From assembly GCF_017745215.1 (NCBI RefSeq), contig NZ_JAGHZV010000001.1:248001-312000 (forward strand): a DNA stretch of 64,000 bases, in the 5' to 3' direction. The notes below the pieces were generated by a model that saw only the letters and a program-made list of their open reading frames with translations, was not told the DNA's origin and did no database searches. Position 1 is the stretch's first letter, and each line of letters starts with the position of its first letter. Positions 53,149 to 61,804 of this stretch are shown piece by piece. This stretch comes from Sphingomonas sp. (GTDB lineage: Bacteria > Pseudomonadota > Alphaproteobacteria > Sphingomonadales > Sphingomonadaceae). A program made the translations under genes and the position numbers.

Positions 53149-55407
53149 TTGAAGACCAGAATTTTGTTGGCCGCAGGCCTGGCCGTCTGCGCGATTGCTG
53201 TCGGGGCGCAGGCGAGTCCGGGCGGATCGGAGACTGCCAGCCCGGCCAAGGGCCAGGACGCCCGCGCGCGCGCCAGGGCGATCGTCGCGAAGATGTCGCT
53301 CGACGAGAAGATCGCGCTGCTCCACGGCCTCTTCCCGCCGCGCGCCGCCGGCAAGACCCAGAACGAGCTGATCCAGGCCGCGGGCCATATCGACGGCATT
53401 CCGCGGCTCGGCGTGCCGCTGGTGCGCGAGAGCGATGCGTCGCTGGGCGTCGCCAACCAGATCGAGCAGCGCAAGGGCGACGTCGCTACCGCGCTGCCCT
53501 CGAGCCTCGCGACCGCCGCCAGCTTCGATCCCGAGGTCGCGCGCGCCGGGGGAGCGATGATCGGATCGGAGGCGCGCTCGAAGCGGTTCAACGTGCTGCT
53601 CGCGGGCGGCGTGAACCTCACGCGCGATCCCTGGGGCGGGCGCAACTTCGAATATCTCGGCGAGGACCCGCTGCTCGCCGGCACGATGGCCGGGGCGCAC
53701 ATCCAGGGCATCCAGTCGAACAAGATCGTCTCGACGATCAAGCATTTCGCCTTGAACGCGCAGGAGACGGGCCGGATGGTGCTCGACGCGCGGATCGACG
53801 AGGCGGCGCTTCGCGAGAGCGACCTGCTCGCGTTCGAGATCGCGATCGAGCAGGGCAAGCCCGGCTCGGTGATGTGCGCCTACAACAAGGTCAATGGCGA
53901 CTGGGCGTGCGAGAACGACTTCCTGCTCAACCAGGTGCTCAAGCGCGACTGGGGCTATCGTGGCTGGGTGATGAGCGATTGGGGCGCGGTGCACACCACG
54001 GTCAAGGCCGCCAACGCCGGGCTCGACCAGCAATCGGGGCAGGAACTCGATTCGGGGATGTATTTCTCGCCCGAGGCGCTCAAGCCCGCGATCGAGTCGG
54101 GCCAGGTGCCGATCGCGCGGATCGACGACATGGTGGTGCGCTACCTCACCGGGCTGATCGAGACCGGTGCCTATGACACGCCGATGCCCGCCACCAGCGA
54201 GACCCCCGACTATACCGCGCATGCCGACGTCGCGCAGCGCGCCGCCGAGGCGGGGATCGTGCTGCTCAAGAACGAAGGCGGTATCCTGCCGCTCGCGGCG
54301 AGCGCCAAGCGCATCGTCGTGATCGGTGGCGCGGCCGACCTGGGCGTGCTCTCGGGCGGCGGGTCCAGCCAGGTGCGCGGCGTCGGCGGCGCGCCGATCG
54401 AGATCCCGCTGTCGACCGGCGGCTCGGCCTCGTTCGCGCGGATCACTTACCATGCCTCGTCGCCGCTCAAGGCGCTCCAGGCGGCGCTGCCCGGCGTCGC
54501 GGTCGAGTTTGTCGACGGGCGCAACCTTAGCCAGGTCGCCGAACGCGCCGCTGCCGCCGACCTCGCGATCGTCTTCGCGACGCAATGGGCCACCGAGGCC
54601 GACGACGTGCCCGACTTGCGGCTCCCAAGCCATCAGGACGCGCTCATCGCGGCCGTCGCCGCCGCCCAGCCGAACACGGTGGCGGTGCTCGAGACCGGCG
54701 GGCCGGTGCTGATGCCGTGGCTCGGCCAGGTGAAGGCTGTCGTCCAGGCATGGTATCCCGGCCAGCGCGGCGGCGAGGCGATCGCCAACATATTGACCGG
54801 CAAGGTCAATCCCTCGGGCCGGCTGCCGATCACTTTCCCCGCCGCCGCTTCGCAACCGGTGCGCCCGGCGCCGGTCGGGCTCGACAGGCTCAGCGCGCTC
54901 GAGGCGCAGGCGGCGGCGGACCCCGGCGCGGCGGGTGGCCATGTGCTCCAGAGCTTCCCGGTCGAATACCCCGAGGGCAGCGACGTCGGCTATCGCTGGT
55001 ATGCGAAACAGGGGCTGAAGCCGCTGTTCCCCTTCGGCCACGGGCTCAGCTACACGAGCTTCGCCTATCGCAACCCGGTGGTGACCGGCGGCAAGCGCCT
55101 CAGCGTCACTTTCGAAGTGGTCAACACCGGCGCGCGCGAAGGGGCGGACGTGCCGCAGCTGTATGTGTCGCGCGACGGATCGGGCAAGCCGATGCGCCTC
55201 GCGGGGTTCCAGCGCGTGACGCTCACGCCCGGCGAAGTGCGCAAGGTGACGCTGGTCGCGGAGCCGCGCATCCTTGCCGACTATGACACCAGGCTGCCCG
55301 GCTGGCGGGTCGGGGGCGGGCGCTACAATGTTGCGATCGCTCATGATTCCGCCGATCGGACGATGATGCTCGAGGCGAACCTCGACGCCGCGACGATGAA
55401 GCCCTAG
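53149..55407 (+). CDS. Secreted GH3 family beta-glycosidase
   Basis: A 752-residue glycoside hydrolase family 3 enzyme. Signal peptide KTRILLAAGLAVCAIAVGAQA; N-domain with KHFALNAQETGR and GYRGWVMSDWGAVHT, whose SDW holds the catalytic nucleophile (about Asp277); alpha/beta sandwich domain; C-terminal fibronectin-III-like domain (FPFGHGLSYTSFAY, then VPQLYVS). It probably releases terminal beta-linked sugars (glucose, xylose or related) in the periplasm. The start is a TTG at 53149 after GGAGGGG. LacI-type sites lie upstream. Confidence 0.95.
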   Translation: MKTRILLAAGLAVCAIAVGAQASPGGSETASPAKGQDARARARAIVAKMSLDEKIALLHGLFPPRAAGKTQNELIQAAGHIDGIPRLGVPLVRESDASLGVANQIEQRKGDVATALPSSLATAASFDPEVARAGGAMIGSEARSKRFNVLLAGGVNLTRDPWGGRNFEYLGEDPLLAGTMAGAHIQGIQSNKIVSTIKHFALNAQETGRMVLDARIDEAALRESDLLAFEIAIEQGKPGSVMCAYNKVNGDWACENDFLLNQVLKRDWGYRGWVMSDWGAVHTTVKAANAGLDQQSGQELDSGMYFSPEALKPAIESGQVPIARIDDMVVRYLTGLIETGAYDTPMPATSETPDYTAHADVAQRAAEAGIVLLKNEGGILPLAASAKRIVVIGGAADLGVLSGGGSSQVRGVGGAPIEIPLSTGGSASFARITYHASSPLKALQAALPGVAVEFVDGRNLSQVAERAAAADLAIVFATQWATEADDVPDLRLPSHQDALIAAVAAAQPNTVAVLETGGPVLMPWLGQVKAVVQAWYPGQRGGEAIANILTGKVNPSGRLPITFPAAASQPVRPAPVGLDRLSALEAQAAADPGAAGGHVLQSFPVEYPEGSDVGYRWYAKQGLKPLFPFGHGLSYTSFAYRNPVVTGGKRLSVTFEVVNTGAREGADVPQLYVSRDGSGKPMRLAGFQRVTLTPGEVRKVTLVAEPRILADYDTRLPGWRVGGGRYNVAIAHDSADRTMMLEANLDAATMKP

Positions 55408-55413
55408 GGTCGC

Positions 55414-55448
55414 CCCCGGCCCAGGGCGGACAACCGCCCGGGCCGGGG
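55414..55448. other. Very stable hairpin between GH3 and MFS genes
   Basis: CCCCGGCCC-A-GGGCGG and CCGCCC-GGGCCGGGG pair over 15 bp with one bulged A and an ACAA loop. No T-run follows, so it is more likely an mRNA-stability or processing element, or a separate repeat type, than a terminator. Confidence 0.6.
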
Positions 55449-55466
55449 AGAGGGGACGAGGGGCAG

Positions 55467-56672
55467 ATGGAGCAAGGCGCGGCGCCACGGCCGCTCGAGA
55501 CGCGCGTGACGCGGCTGCTGCTCGCCAACGGGTTCGCCAATGCCGGCGGCGTGATCGCCTTCCTGCCGCTCCTCTCGCTGCTGCTCCCGGTCAAGATCGA
55601 AGCGATGGCGGGCGACGCGCGGCTCGACGTGCTCACCGCCGCGGTGATCGTCGGCGCGATCGCCGCGAGCGGCTCGAACATCCTCTTCGGCTGGCTGAGC
55701 GACGTCGCGCTCGCTCGCGGCCACGGCCGCCGCACCTGGCTCGGGGCGGGGCTCGCGGCGACGGCACTTTCCTATGCCGGCGTCGCGGCAGCGACCACGC
55801 CCGCGGCGATCGTCGCCGCGATCGCCTGCTTCCAGGTCGCGGTGAACGCGCTGCTCGCGCCGATGTTCGCGATCATGGCCGACGAGATTCCCGACGCGCA
55901 CAAGCGCACCGCCGGCGGGCTGCTCGCGATCGGCCACCCGCTCGGCGCCGCGATGTCGACCGTGCTGGTCGGGCTGTCCGTGGCCGAAGAGGGGCGGCTC
56001 GCGGTGATCGCGGGCGTCGTCGCGCTGTTCGTCGTGCCGCTGCTGTTCGTCCGCGGCGCGATGGCCGAGCCCGCGCCCGAGAGCTCTGCCCAGCGCCAGC
56101 TGCTCCGCGGCGACCTGGTGATCGCCTGGACCTCGCGACTGCTCGTCCAGGCGGCGAGCGCGATGCTGAGCTATTATCTCGTCTATTATTTCGAAAGCAT
56201 CGCCCCTGGCACGGCGCCTCACGTCGTCGCGCAGCGGGTAGGCACGATCCTGACGATCAGCCTGTTCATACCGCTCCCGATCGCGATCCTGCTCGGTCGC
56301 TGGTCGGATCGCGCGCGGCGCGGCAAGCCCTTCCTGCTCGGCTCGGCGCTGGTCGCGGCGGCGGGACTGGTGGCGATGGCGCTCGCGCGCGACTGGGTTG
56401 GGGGCGCCGCGGCCTTCGCGCTCTACTCGATCGGCGCGCAGGTGTTCCTGTCGATCCAGATCGGCTTCGCGATGCAATTGCTCCCCGATGCGCGACACCG
56501 CGGGCGCGACCTGGGGCTGATGAACCTCACCAACACGCTGCCGCAGTTCCTCGGCCCCGGCATGGCCTGGCTGCTCGCGACGCCGCACGATTTCGACGGA
56601 GCGTTGCTCGCGCTGGCGGGATTCACCGGCGTCGGCGCGGTGATGATCCTGGCGGTGCGCGGGCGGCGTTGA
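55467..56672 (+). CDS. MFS transporter, probable sugar importer
   Basis: A 401-residue MFS protein with 12 predicted helices. The loop GWLSDVALARGHGRRTWLG matches MFS motif A (DRxGRR-like), and GRWSDRARRGKPFLLGSAL is its repeat in the second half. It lies 59 nt after the GH3 gene on the same strand, so it likely imports the product of the GH3 enzyme. Its stop is 8 nt before a copy of the GntR-type site, and it converges on gntR. Confidence 0.88.
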   Translation: MEQGAAPRPLETRVTRLLLANGFANAGGVIAFLPLLSLLLPVKIEAMAGDARLDVLTAAVIVGAIAASGSNILFGWLSDVALARGHGRRTWLGAGLAATALSYAGVAAATTPAAIVAAIACFQVAVNALLAPMFAIMADEIPDAHKRTAGGLLAIGHPLGAAMSTVLVGLSVAEEGRLAVIAGVVALFVVPLLFVRGAMAEPAPESSAQRQLLRGDLVIAWTSRLLVQAASAMLSYYLVYYFESIAPGTAPHVVAQRVGTILTISLFIPLPIAILLGRWSDRARRGKPFLLGSALVAAAGLVAMALARDWVGGAAAFALYSIGAQVFLSIQIGFAMQLLPDARHRGRDLGLMNLTNTLPQFLGPGMAWLLATPHDFDGALLALAGFTGVGAVMILAVRGRR

Positions 56673-56679
56673 TCGGCGC

Positions 56680-56696
56680 TGGTCAGGCCAATTTCG
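56680..56696. promoter_or_regulatory. Second copy of the GntR-type site, at gene ends
   Basis: TGGTCAGGCCAATTTCG repeats the manD operator sequence TGGTCAGGCCAATTTC almost exactly but lies between the stops of the MFS and gntR genes. It may be a second binding site or a duplication remnant. Confidence 0.5.
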
Positions 56697-56697
56697 T

Positions 56698-57462
56698 TCA
56701 GCTGTCCCCGCGGTCGAGTCGCCGCTTCAGCCGGTCGCGGCGCGCATCGCCCTCGGTGCGCGCGCGTTCCATCGCCTCGAGCTCGGTGGCTTCGAGCACA
56801 TCCTCGATCACCCCGCGCAGATGCGCCTGCATCGCCGCGCGCGCAGCCTGGGGATCGTGCGCGCGCAGCGCCTCGAGGATCGGGCGATGCTCCTCGATCC
56901 GGGTGGTCACGCCGCTACGCCGGGCGCGGCCGAACATCGCCACGCACATCGGCGATCTGGTGCGCAGGTCCCAGAGATAATCGACCACGCTGCGGATCGC
57001 GGCATTGTCGGTCGCCGCAGCGATCAGCTGGTGGAAGCGACGGTCGGCGTCGAACACACGGTCGAGGTCGTTGCCGTCCATCTCGTTGAGAATGGCTTCC
57101 AATTCGGCGAGCTGCGCGTCGGTGATGGTGATGGCGGCCAGCGCCACCGCTTCGCCTTCGAACAGGATCCGCGCCTCGGTGAGCTCGAAGGCGCCGACGT
57201 CGAACTCGAGCGATCGCGCGATCGGCTCCCGGGCCGCGGGGCGCGGGCGGACGTAGAGGCCGGAGCCATGCCGCGCCTCGATCCAGCCGCGCATCTCGAG
57301 CGCGATCATCGCCTCGCGGATCGTCGGGCGGCTGACCTTGTGCTCCTCGGCCAGGTCGCGCTCGCCGGGCAGCCGCGAGCCTTCGGGCCAGCGCCCGGCC
57401 TCGATCGCTTCGGCAATCGCCGCGGCGACGCGCTGGTACAGCTTGTTGCCTTCGAACTGCAT
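56698..57462 (-). CDS. GntR/FadR-family transcriptional regulator
   Basis: A 254-residue regulator: N-terminal winged helix ([64 protein letters not shown]) and an all-helical FCD effector domain ([27 protein letters not shown], then [28 protein letters not shown]). ATG 57462 gives the start [12 protein letters not shown]. It is divergent from manD with its operator overlapping the manD promoter, as for the uronate regulators ExuR/UxuR. The effector is probably a uronate or mannonate. Confidence 0.94.
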   Translation of the reverse strand: MQFEGNKLYQRVAAAIAEAIEAGRWPEGSRLPGERDLAEEHKVSRPTIREAMIALEMRGWIEARHGSGLYVRPRPAAREPIARSLEFDVGAFELTEARILFEGEAVALAAITITDAQLAELEAILNEMDGNDLDRVFDADRRFHQLIAAATDNAAIRSVVDYLWDLRTRSPMCVAMFGRARRSGVTTRIEEHRPILEALRAHDPQAARAAMQAHLRGVIEDVLEATELEAMERARTEGDARRDRLKRRLDRGDS

Positions 57463-57491
57463 GCGACCTGGCTCCCCGACCGTCTGTAGCA

Positions 57492-57533
57492 TTGACAGGG
57501 GCGGGCGGTGAAGTCGATATTGGTCAGGCCAAT
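57492..57533 (+). promoter_or_regulatory. manD promoter with overlapping GntR-type operator
   Basis: TTGACA at 57492-57497 and GATATT at 57516-57521 (18-nt spacing) form a likely sigma-70 promoter. The palindrome ATTGGTCAGGCCAAT (57519-57533) overlaps the -10 and start site, where a FadR-type repressor would block it. Confidence 0.75.
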
Positions 57534-57548
57534 TTCCGGAGTTCGTCC

Positions 57549-58760
57549 GTGCCCAGGATCACATCAGCCCGCGTCATCGTCACATGCCCGGGTCGCAACT
57601 TCGTCACGCTCAAGATCGAGACCGACGAAGGTGTCTCCGGCATCGGCGACGCGACCCTCAACGGCCGCGAGCTCGCGGTGGTGGCGTATCTCCAGGAGCA
57701 TGTGATCCCGCTGCTGATCGGGCGCGACGCACACCGGATCGAGGACATCTGGAACTATCTCTACAAGGGCGCCTACTGGCGTCGCGGGCCGGTCACCATG
57801 GCCTCGATCGCGGCGGTCGACATGGCGCTGTGGGACATCAAGGGGAAGGTCGCCGGGCTGCCGCTCTATCAGCTGCTCGGCGGGGCGAGCCGCGAGAGCT
57901 GCATGGTCTATGGCCACGCCAACGGTCGCGATATCGAGGAGACGATCGACAATGCGCTGAGCTACCAGGCGCAGGGCTACAAGGCGATCCGCCTCCAGTC
58001 GGGCGTGCCGGGGCTCGCGGGCACCTATGGCGTGTCCAAGGACAAGTACTTCTACGAGCCCGCCGACGCCGCGCTGCCGACCGAGAGCCTCTGGTCGACC
58101 GAGAAATACCTCCGATCGGTCCCGCCCTTGTTCGAGAAGGCGCGCGAGGCGCTCGGGTGGGACGTCCACCTGCTCCACGACATCCACCACCGCTGCACCC
58201 CGATCGAGGCGGCGCGGCTGGGCAGAGACTTGGAACAGTATCGCCCCTTCTGGCTCGAGGATGCGACGCCCGCCGAGAACCAGTCGGCCTTCCGGCTGAT
58301 CCGGCAGCACACCACCGCGCCGCTCGCGGTGGGCGAGGTCTTCAACACGATCTGGGACGCCAAGCAGCTCATCGAGGAGCAACTGATCGACTATATCCGC
58401 ATGACCGTGGTCCATGGCGGCGGCATCACGCACCTCCGCCGCGTCGCAAGCCTGGCGGAGATGTACCAGATCCGCACCGGCTGCCATGGCGCGACCGACC
58501 TGTCGCCGATCTGCATGGCGGCGGCGCTCCACTTCGGCCTCGCGGTGCCCAATTTCGGCATCCAGGAATATATGCGCCACACCGCCGAGACCGACGCGGT
58601 CTTCCCGCATGCCTATCGCTTCGCCGACGGCGCGCTCCACCCGGGCGACGCGCCGGGACTGGGCGTGGAGATCGACGAGACGCTCGCGGCGACCTTCGAG
58701 TACAAGCCGGCCTATCTCCCGGTCGCGCGGCTCGAGGACGGAACGATGTTTTCGTGGTGA
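57549..58760 (+). CDS. manD: D-mannonate dehydratase ManD (enolase superfamily)
   Basis: A 403-residue enolase-superfamily enzyme that converts D-mannonate to 2-keto-3-deoxy-D-gluconate. [62 protein letters not shown] (metal Asp and catalytic His), [11 protein letters not shown] and [12 protein letters not shown] (metal Glu pair), and [11 protein letters not shown] match the Novosphingobium ManD as I recall it. The GTG start at 57549 has GGAG 8 nt upstream. Repressed presumably by the divergent GntR. Confidence 0.96.
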   Translation: MPRITSARVIVTCPGRNFVTLKIETDEGVSGIGDATLNGRELAVVAYLQEHVIPLLIGRDAHRIEDIWNYLYKGAYWRRGPVTMASIAAVDMALWDIKGKVAGLPLYQLLGGASRESCMVYGHANGRDIEETIDNALSYQAQGYKAIRLQSGVPGLAGTYGVSKDKYFYEPADAALPTESLWSTEKYLRSVPPLFEKAREALGWDVHLLHDIHHRCTPIEAARLGRDLEQYRPFWLEDATPAENQSAFRLIRQHTTAPLAVGEVFNTIWDAKQLIEEQLIDYIRMTVVHGGGITHLRRVASLAEMYQIRTGCHGATDLSPICMAAALHFGLAVPNFGIQEYMRHTAETDAVFPHAYRFADGALHPGDAPGLGVEIDETLAATFEYKPAYLPVARLEDGTMFSW

Positions 58761-58777
58761 GCAGGAAATCCCCAGCC

Positions 58778-58857
58778 GTCATCCCGGCGAAAGCCGGGAC
58801 CCAGGGCCACGAGCGATGACCTTTGCGGCCCTGGATGCCGGCTTTCGCCGGGATGAC
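58778..58857. repeat. REP-like paired palindrome, copy 8
   Basis: Inverted arms between manD and the phosphoesterase gene (convergent). Confidence 0.9.
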
Positions 58858-58875
58858 GGGGTCGTAGTCGGGACC

Positions 58876-60231
58876 CTAGTTTCCCGCAGGAGCAGCCGCA
58901 GTGCAGGCGTTGAACGTCTCATCGGTCAGCGCCACCTGCGCGCAGGCGAACAGCTTCCAGTTGCCGCCCGCCATCAGGTTGTTGCGCGGGTCGCCCATCA
59001 TGTAGTTGCCGTACTGTTTGCGGACGAACCAATAGCCCATCGCGCCGTTGATCTTCGCCAGCGCATCGGCGGTCCAGCCGTCGAAGCCGTAGGCCTCGCC
59101 GAAGCGATATTCGAGGGTCCAGCCCACCGGCCCCAGCGTGTAGGTCGCATAGTCGCGCACCGCGCCGGTCGCGGGCACGTAGTCGAACACCGAATAGGCC
59201 GGCGCGTTGAGGTAGTTGGGGCTGATCGACGGGCCGATCCGGATCGGCAGCAGCGGCTTGCCCGAAGCATCGGGGACGATGCGGAACTCGTCGGTGTGGG
59301 TATGCCCGGCGTAGATGTCGCGCACCACATCGGCATAGGCGGTGAGCAGCGCGAGCAGCTTCGTATTCGCTTCCACCGTGAGGAACAGCGACGAGCCGTT
59401 GGGCTTGCCCGCGGCGAGGAAGGGATCGATCCCCGGGGGGATGTGGAGCACCAGCGTCGCGGTCCGCCCGCTGGCGCGCTCGGCCTTGAGCGTCGCTTCG
59501 AGCCAGGCGAGCAGCGTCGCGCCCGGATTGGGCGTCTTGTTGCCGCACTCGGCCTTGTACTTGGCCGAGAGGTAGAGGTCGTCCATCACGATGAAGTCGC
59601 GGCCGGGGATCGTCGGATGGACGATGCGGTAATAGCCGCCGGTCGCGAAGTCCTTCATCGCCTGGGGATCGCGCCGGATCTCGGGCAATGCACCGCCAAC
59701 CGCCGCGAGCATCGGGTCGTTGAGGTCGATCTGGTAATTGCCTTCGCAATCGGTGTCGTTGTTGCCGAAGCTGGTGATCAGCGGCGCGGGAGCGAAGGCC
59801 TTCGCCATCTCGCGGTTCATGAACTGCAGCGTCTTGATGACGAAGGCGTCATAGTCCTTCTCCTGCCCGCCCGCGAGCTTGAACCGGTCGTGGAAGTCGT
59901 GCGCGAGATAGTCGCCCGTGTAGAGCACATAGTCGTAGCGCTGGGCGGCGGCGGCGGTCAGCGCCGAGCGCATCAGCGCGTAGTTGGCGTCCTCGTTCAT
60001 CTGCGCGGGCGGCGCCTTGGCCGAGCGCACGAGGATCAACTCCCATTGGTCGACCGGCGCGGCGACCAGCGCGGGCACCAGCCGCGCGTTCGCCATCGGG
60101 TCGAAGTGGATGTCGGAGAGGTGGAGGAAGCGGCCGGTGGGTTGGGGCTTCGCCTTCGCCTTCTGCGCCTCGGCCGGGAGCGCGCTCAGCCCGAGCAGCA
60201 GCATCGCGAGCGTTGCAAGGATTCGTGTCAT
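58876..60231 (-). CDS. Secreted metallophosphoesterase, acid-sphingomyelinase-like
   Basis: A 451-residue exported phosphoesterase. Signal peptide MTRILATLAMLLLGLSALPAEAQ; metal motifs FLHLSDIHFDP (D-x-H), LYTGDYLAHDF (GD...HD, as in acid sphingomyelinases), TSFGNNDTD (GNND), LVLHIPPG and YAGHTHTDEF (GHTH). All dinuclear-metal ligands of the calcineurin-like fold appear present. ATG 60231 is chosen for the signal peptide. It lies in the uronate locus on the opposite strand; a role with sphingolipid or phosphorylated sugar is speculative. Confidence 0.87.
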   Translation of the reverse strand: MTRILATLAMLLLGLSALPAEAQKAKAKPQPTGRFLHLSDIHFDPMANARLVPALVAAPVDQWELILVRSAKAPPAQMNEDANYALMRSALTAAAAQRYDYVLYTGDYLAHDFHDRFKLAGGQEKDYDAFVIKTLQFMNREMAKAFAPAPLITSFGNNDTDCEGNYQIDLNDPMLAAVGGALPEIRRDPQAMKDFATGGYYRIVHPTIPGRDFIVMDDLYLSAKYKAECGNKTPNPGATLLAWLEATLKAERASGRTATLVLHIPPGIDPFLAAGKPNGSSLFLTVEANTKLLALLTAYADVVRDIYAGHTHTDEFRIVPDASGKPLLPIRIGPSISPNYLNAPAYSVFDYVPATGAVRDYATYTLGPVGWTLEYRFGEAYGFDGWTADALAKINGAMGYWFVRKQYGNYMMGDPRNNLMAGGNWKLFACAQVALTDETFNACTAAAPAGN

Positions 60232-60435
60232 CGCCGTCGTCTCTCCCTGGGGACGCGCCACGATAGCCCGATTTGTCGTCATGCCCATGACGTTTCCGCC
60301 CCGGAACGGCCGGAATGCGCGTCGGCGCTTGACCGCGGCGCAGGCATGGGAGAGGCAGGTAACCGGTGTCATCGCTTGAACGGCGAGGCGTTCGCGGGGA
60401 AGATGATGCCCGCATTGGGAGTTTGCCCGGGCGTC

Positions 60436-60449
60436 CGTTAGCGTTAACA
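60436..60449. promoter_or_regulatory. LacI-type palindrome before the exuT-uxaC unit
   Basis: CGTTAGCGTTAACA shares AGCGYTAACA with the site at 53035 (TGTGAGCGCTAACA) and has the inverted pair GTTA...TAAC. It lies 30 nt before the transporter ATG. A shared LacI regulator is the likely reason. Confidence 0.55.
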
Positions 60450-60478
60450 GGACCGGGCGGGACGAGGAGAGGACGAGG

Positions 60479-61792
60479 ATGTCGGGGAGCGGAGAAGCGG
60501 CGATCAAGGCCGCCGCGGGGCGTGTCGGGCGCTATCGATGGACGATCTGCGGGCTGTTGTTCGCGGCGACCGCGATCAACTATGTCGATCGCCAGATGAT
60601 CGCGGTGCTCAAGCCCGATCTCGCCAAGGAACTGAGCTGGTCCGAGACGGACTATGCCAACATCGTCTTCTGGTTCCAGTGCGCCTATGCGATCGGCTAT
60701 CTCGGCTTCGGCAAGATCGTCGACGCGATCGGCGCGCGCTTCGGCTATGCGATCGCCGTCGTCATCTGGACGATCGCCCATGTCGCGCACGGCGGCGTCC
60801 ATTCGGTCACCCAGTTCGCGCTCGCGCGCTTCGGCCTCGGCATCGGCGAATCGGGCAATTTCCCCGCGGGCGTGAAGGCGGTGACCGACTGGTTCCCGGC
60901 CAAGGAACGCGCCTTCGCGATCGGGCTGTTCAACGCGGGCTCGAACGTCGGCGCGATCCTCACCCCGCTGCTGATCTGGGCGATGGTGCCCGCGATCGGC
61001 TGGCGGATGACTTTCGTGGTGACGGGCGTTTTCGGCATCGCCTGGCTGGTCGCCTGGCTCGCGATCTACCGCGACAAGCCGCACGCGCACCCCAAGGTGG
61101 GCGAGGCCGAGCTCGCGCACATCACCCAGGACCCCGCCGACCCGAGCGTCGAGATCAAGAACCTCTGGGGCAAGCTGCTCGTCAAGCGCGAGACCTGGGC
61201 CTTCGCGCTCGGCAAGTTCTTCATCGACCCGATCTGGTGGTTCTACCTCTTCTGGCTGCCGAGCTACCTCGGCAAGCAATACGGCCTCAACCTCACTTCG
61301 TGGGACACGCCCACCGCGGCGATCGCGCTCGCGGCGATCTATTTGATCTCGGACGTCGGCTCGGTCGCGGGCGGCTGGCTCTCGGGCAGGCTGATGGGCG
61401 CGGGGATGAGCGTCAACAAGGCGCGCAAGCTCACCATGCTCATCTCGGCGTGCTTCGTCCTGCCGGTGGTGTTCACCACCTTCTACGGCAACCTCTGGAT
61501 CAGCGTGCTCGCGATCGGCGTCGCGGCGGCGGCGCACCAGAGCTTCTCGGCGACGCTCTACGCGCTCCCCTCGGACCTCGTGCCGCGCTTCGCGGTCGGC
61601 TCGGTGATCGGCATCGGGGGCACGCTGGGCGCGGTCGGCGGCATGGTCTTCTCGAAATACGCCGGCTACGTGCTCGATGCGATCGGCAGCTATGCGCCGC
61701 TGTTCATCGTCGCCGGCGCAGCCTATTTCCTCGCCCTGCTTTCGGTCCACCTGCTCTCGCCGCGGCTCGAACGCGCCGCGCTGAGCGCCTGA
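60479..61792 (+). CDS. ACS-family MFS transporter, hexuronate (ExuT-like)
   Basis: A 437-residue MFS protein of the anion:cation symporter family that includes ExuT (hexuronates) and GudP. The start WTICGLLFAATAINYVDRQMIAVLKPDLAKELSWSE, the GLGIGESGNFPAGVKAVTDWFPAKERAFAIGLFNAGSNVGA stretch and the late LPSDLVPRFAVGSVIG are characteristic. UxaC follows 12 nt downstream, so glucuronate or galacturonate is the likely substrate. LacI-type site upstream. Confidence 0.92.
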   Translation: MSGSGEAAIKAAAGRVGRYRWTICGLLFAATAINYVDRQMIAVLKPDLAKELSWSETDYANIVFWFQCAYAIGYLGFGKIVDAIGARFGYAIAVVIWTIAHVAHGGVHSVTQFALARFGLGIGESGNFPAGVKAVTDWFPAKERAFAIGLFNAGSNVGAILTPLLIWAMVPAIGWRMTFVVTGVFGIAWLVAWLAIYRDKPHAHPKVGEAELAHITQDPADPSVEIKNLWGKLLVKRETWAFALGKFFIDPIWWFYLFWLPSYLGKQYGLNLTSWDTPTAAIALAAIYLISDVGSVAGGWLSGRLMGAGMSVNKARKLTMLISACFVLPVVFTTFYGNLWISVLAIGVAAAAHQSFSATLYALPSDLVPRFAVGSVIGIGGTLGAVGGMVFSKYAGYVLDAIGSYAPLFIVAGAAYFLALLSVHLLSPRLERAALSA

Positions 61793-61804
61793 CGGAGTGC
61801 CCCG

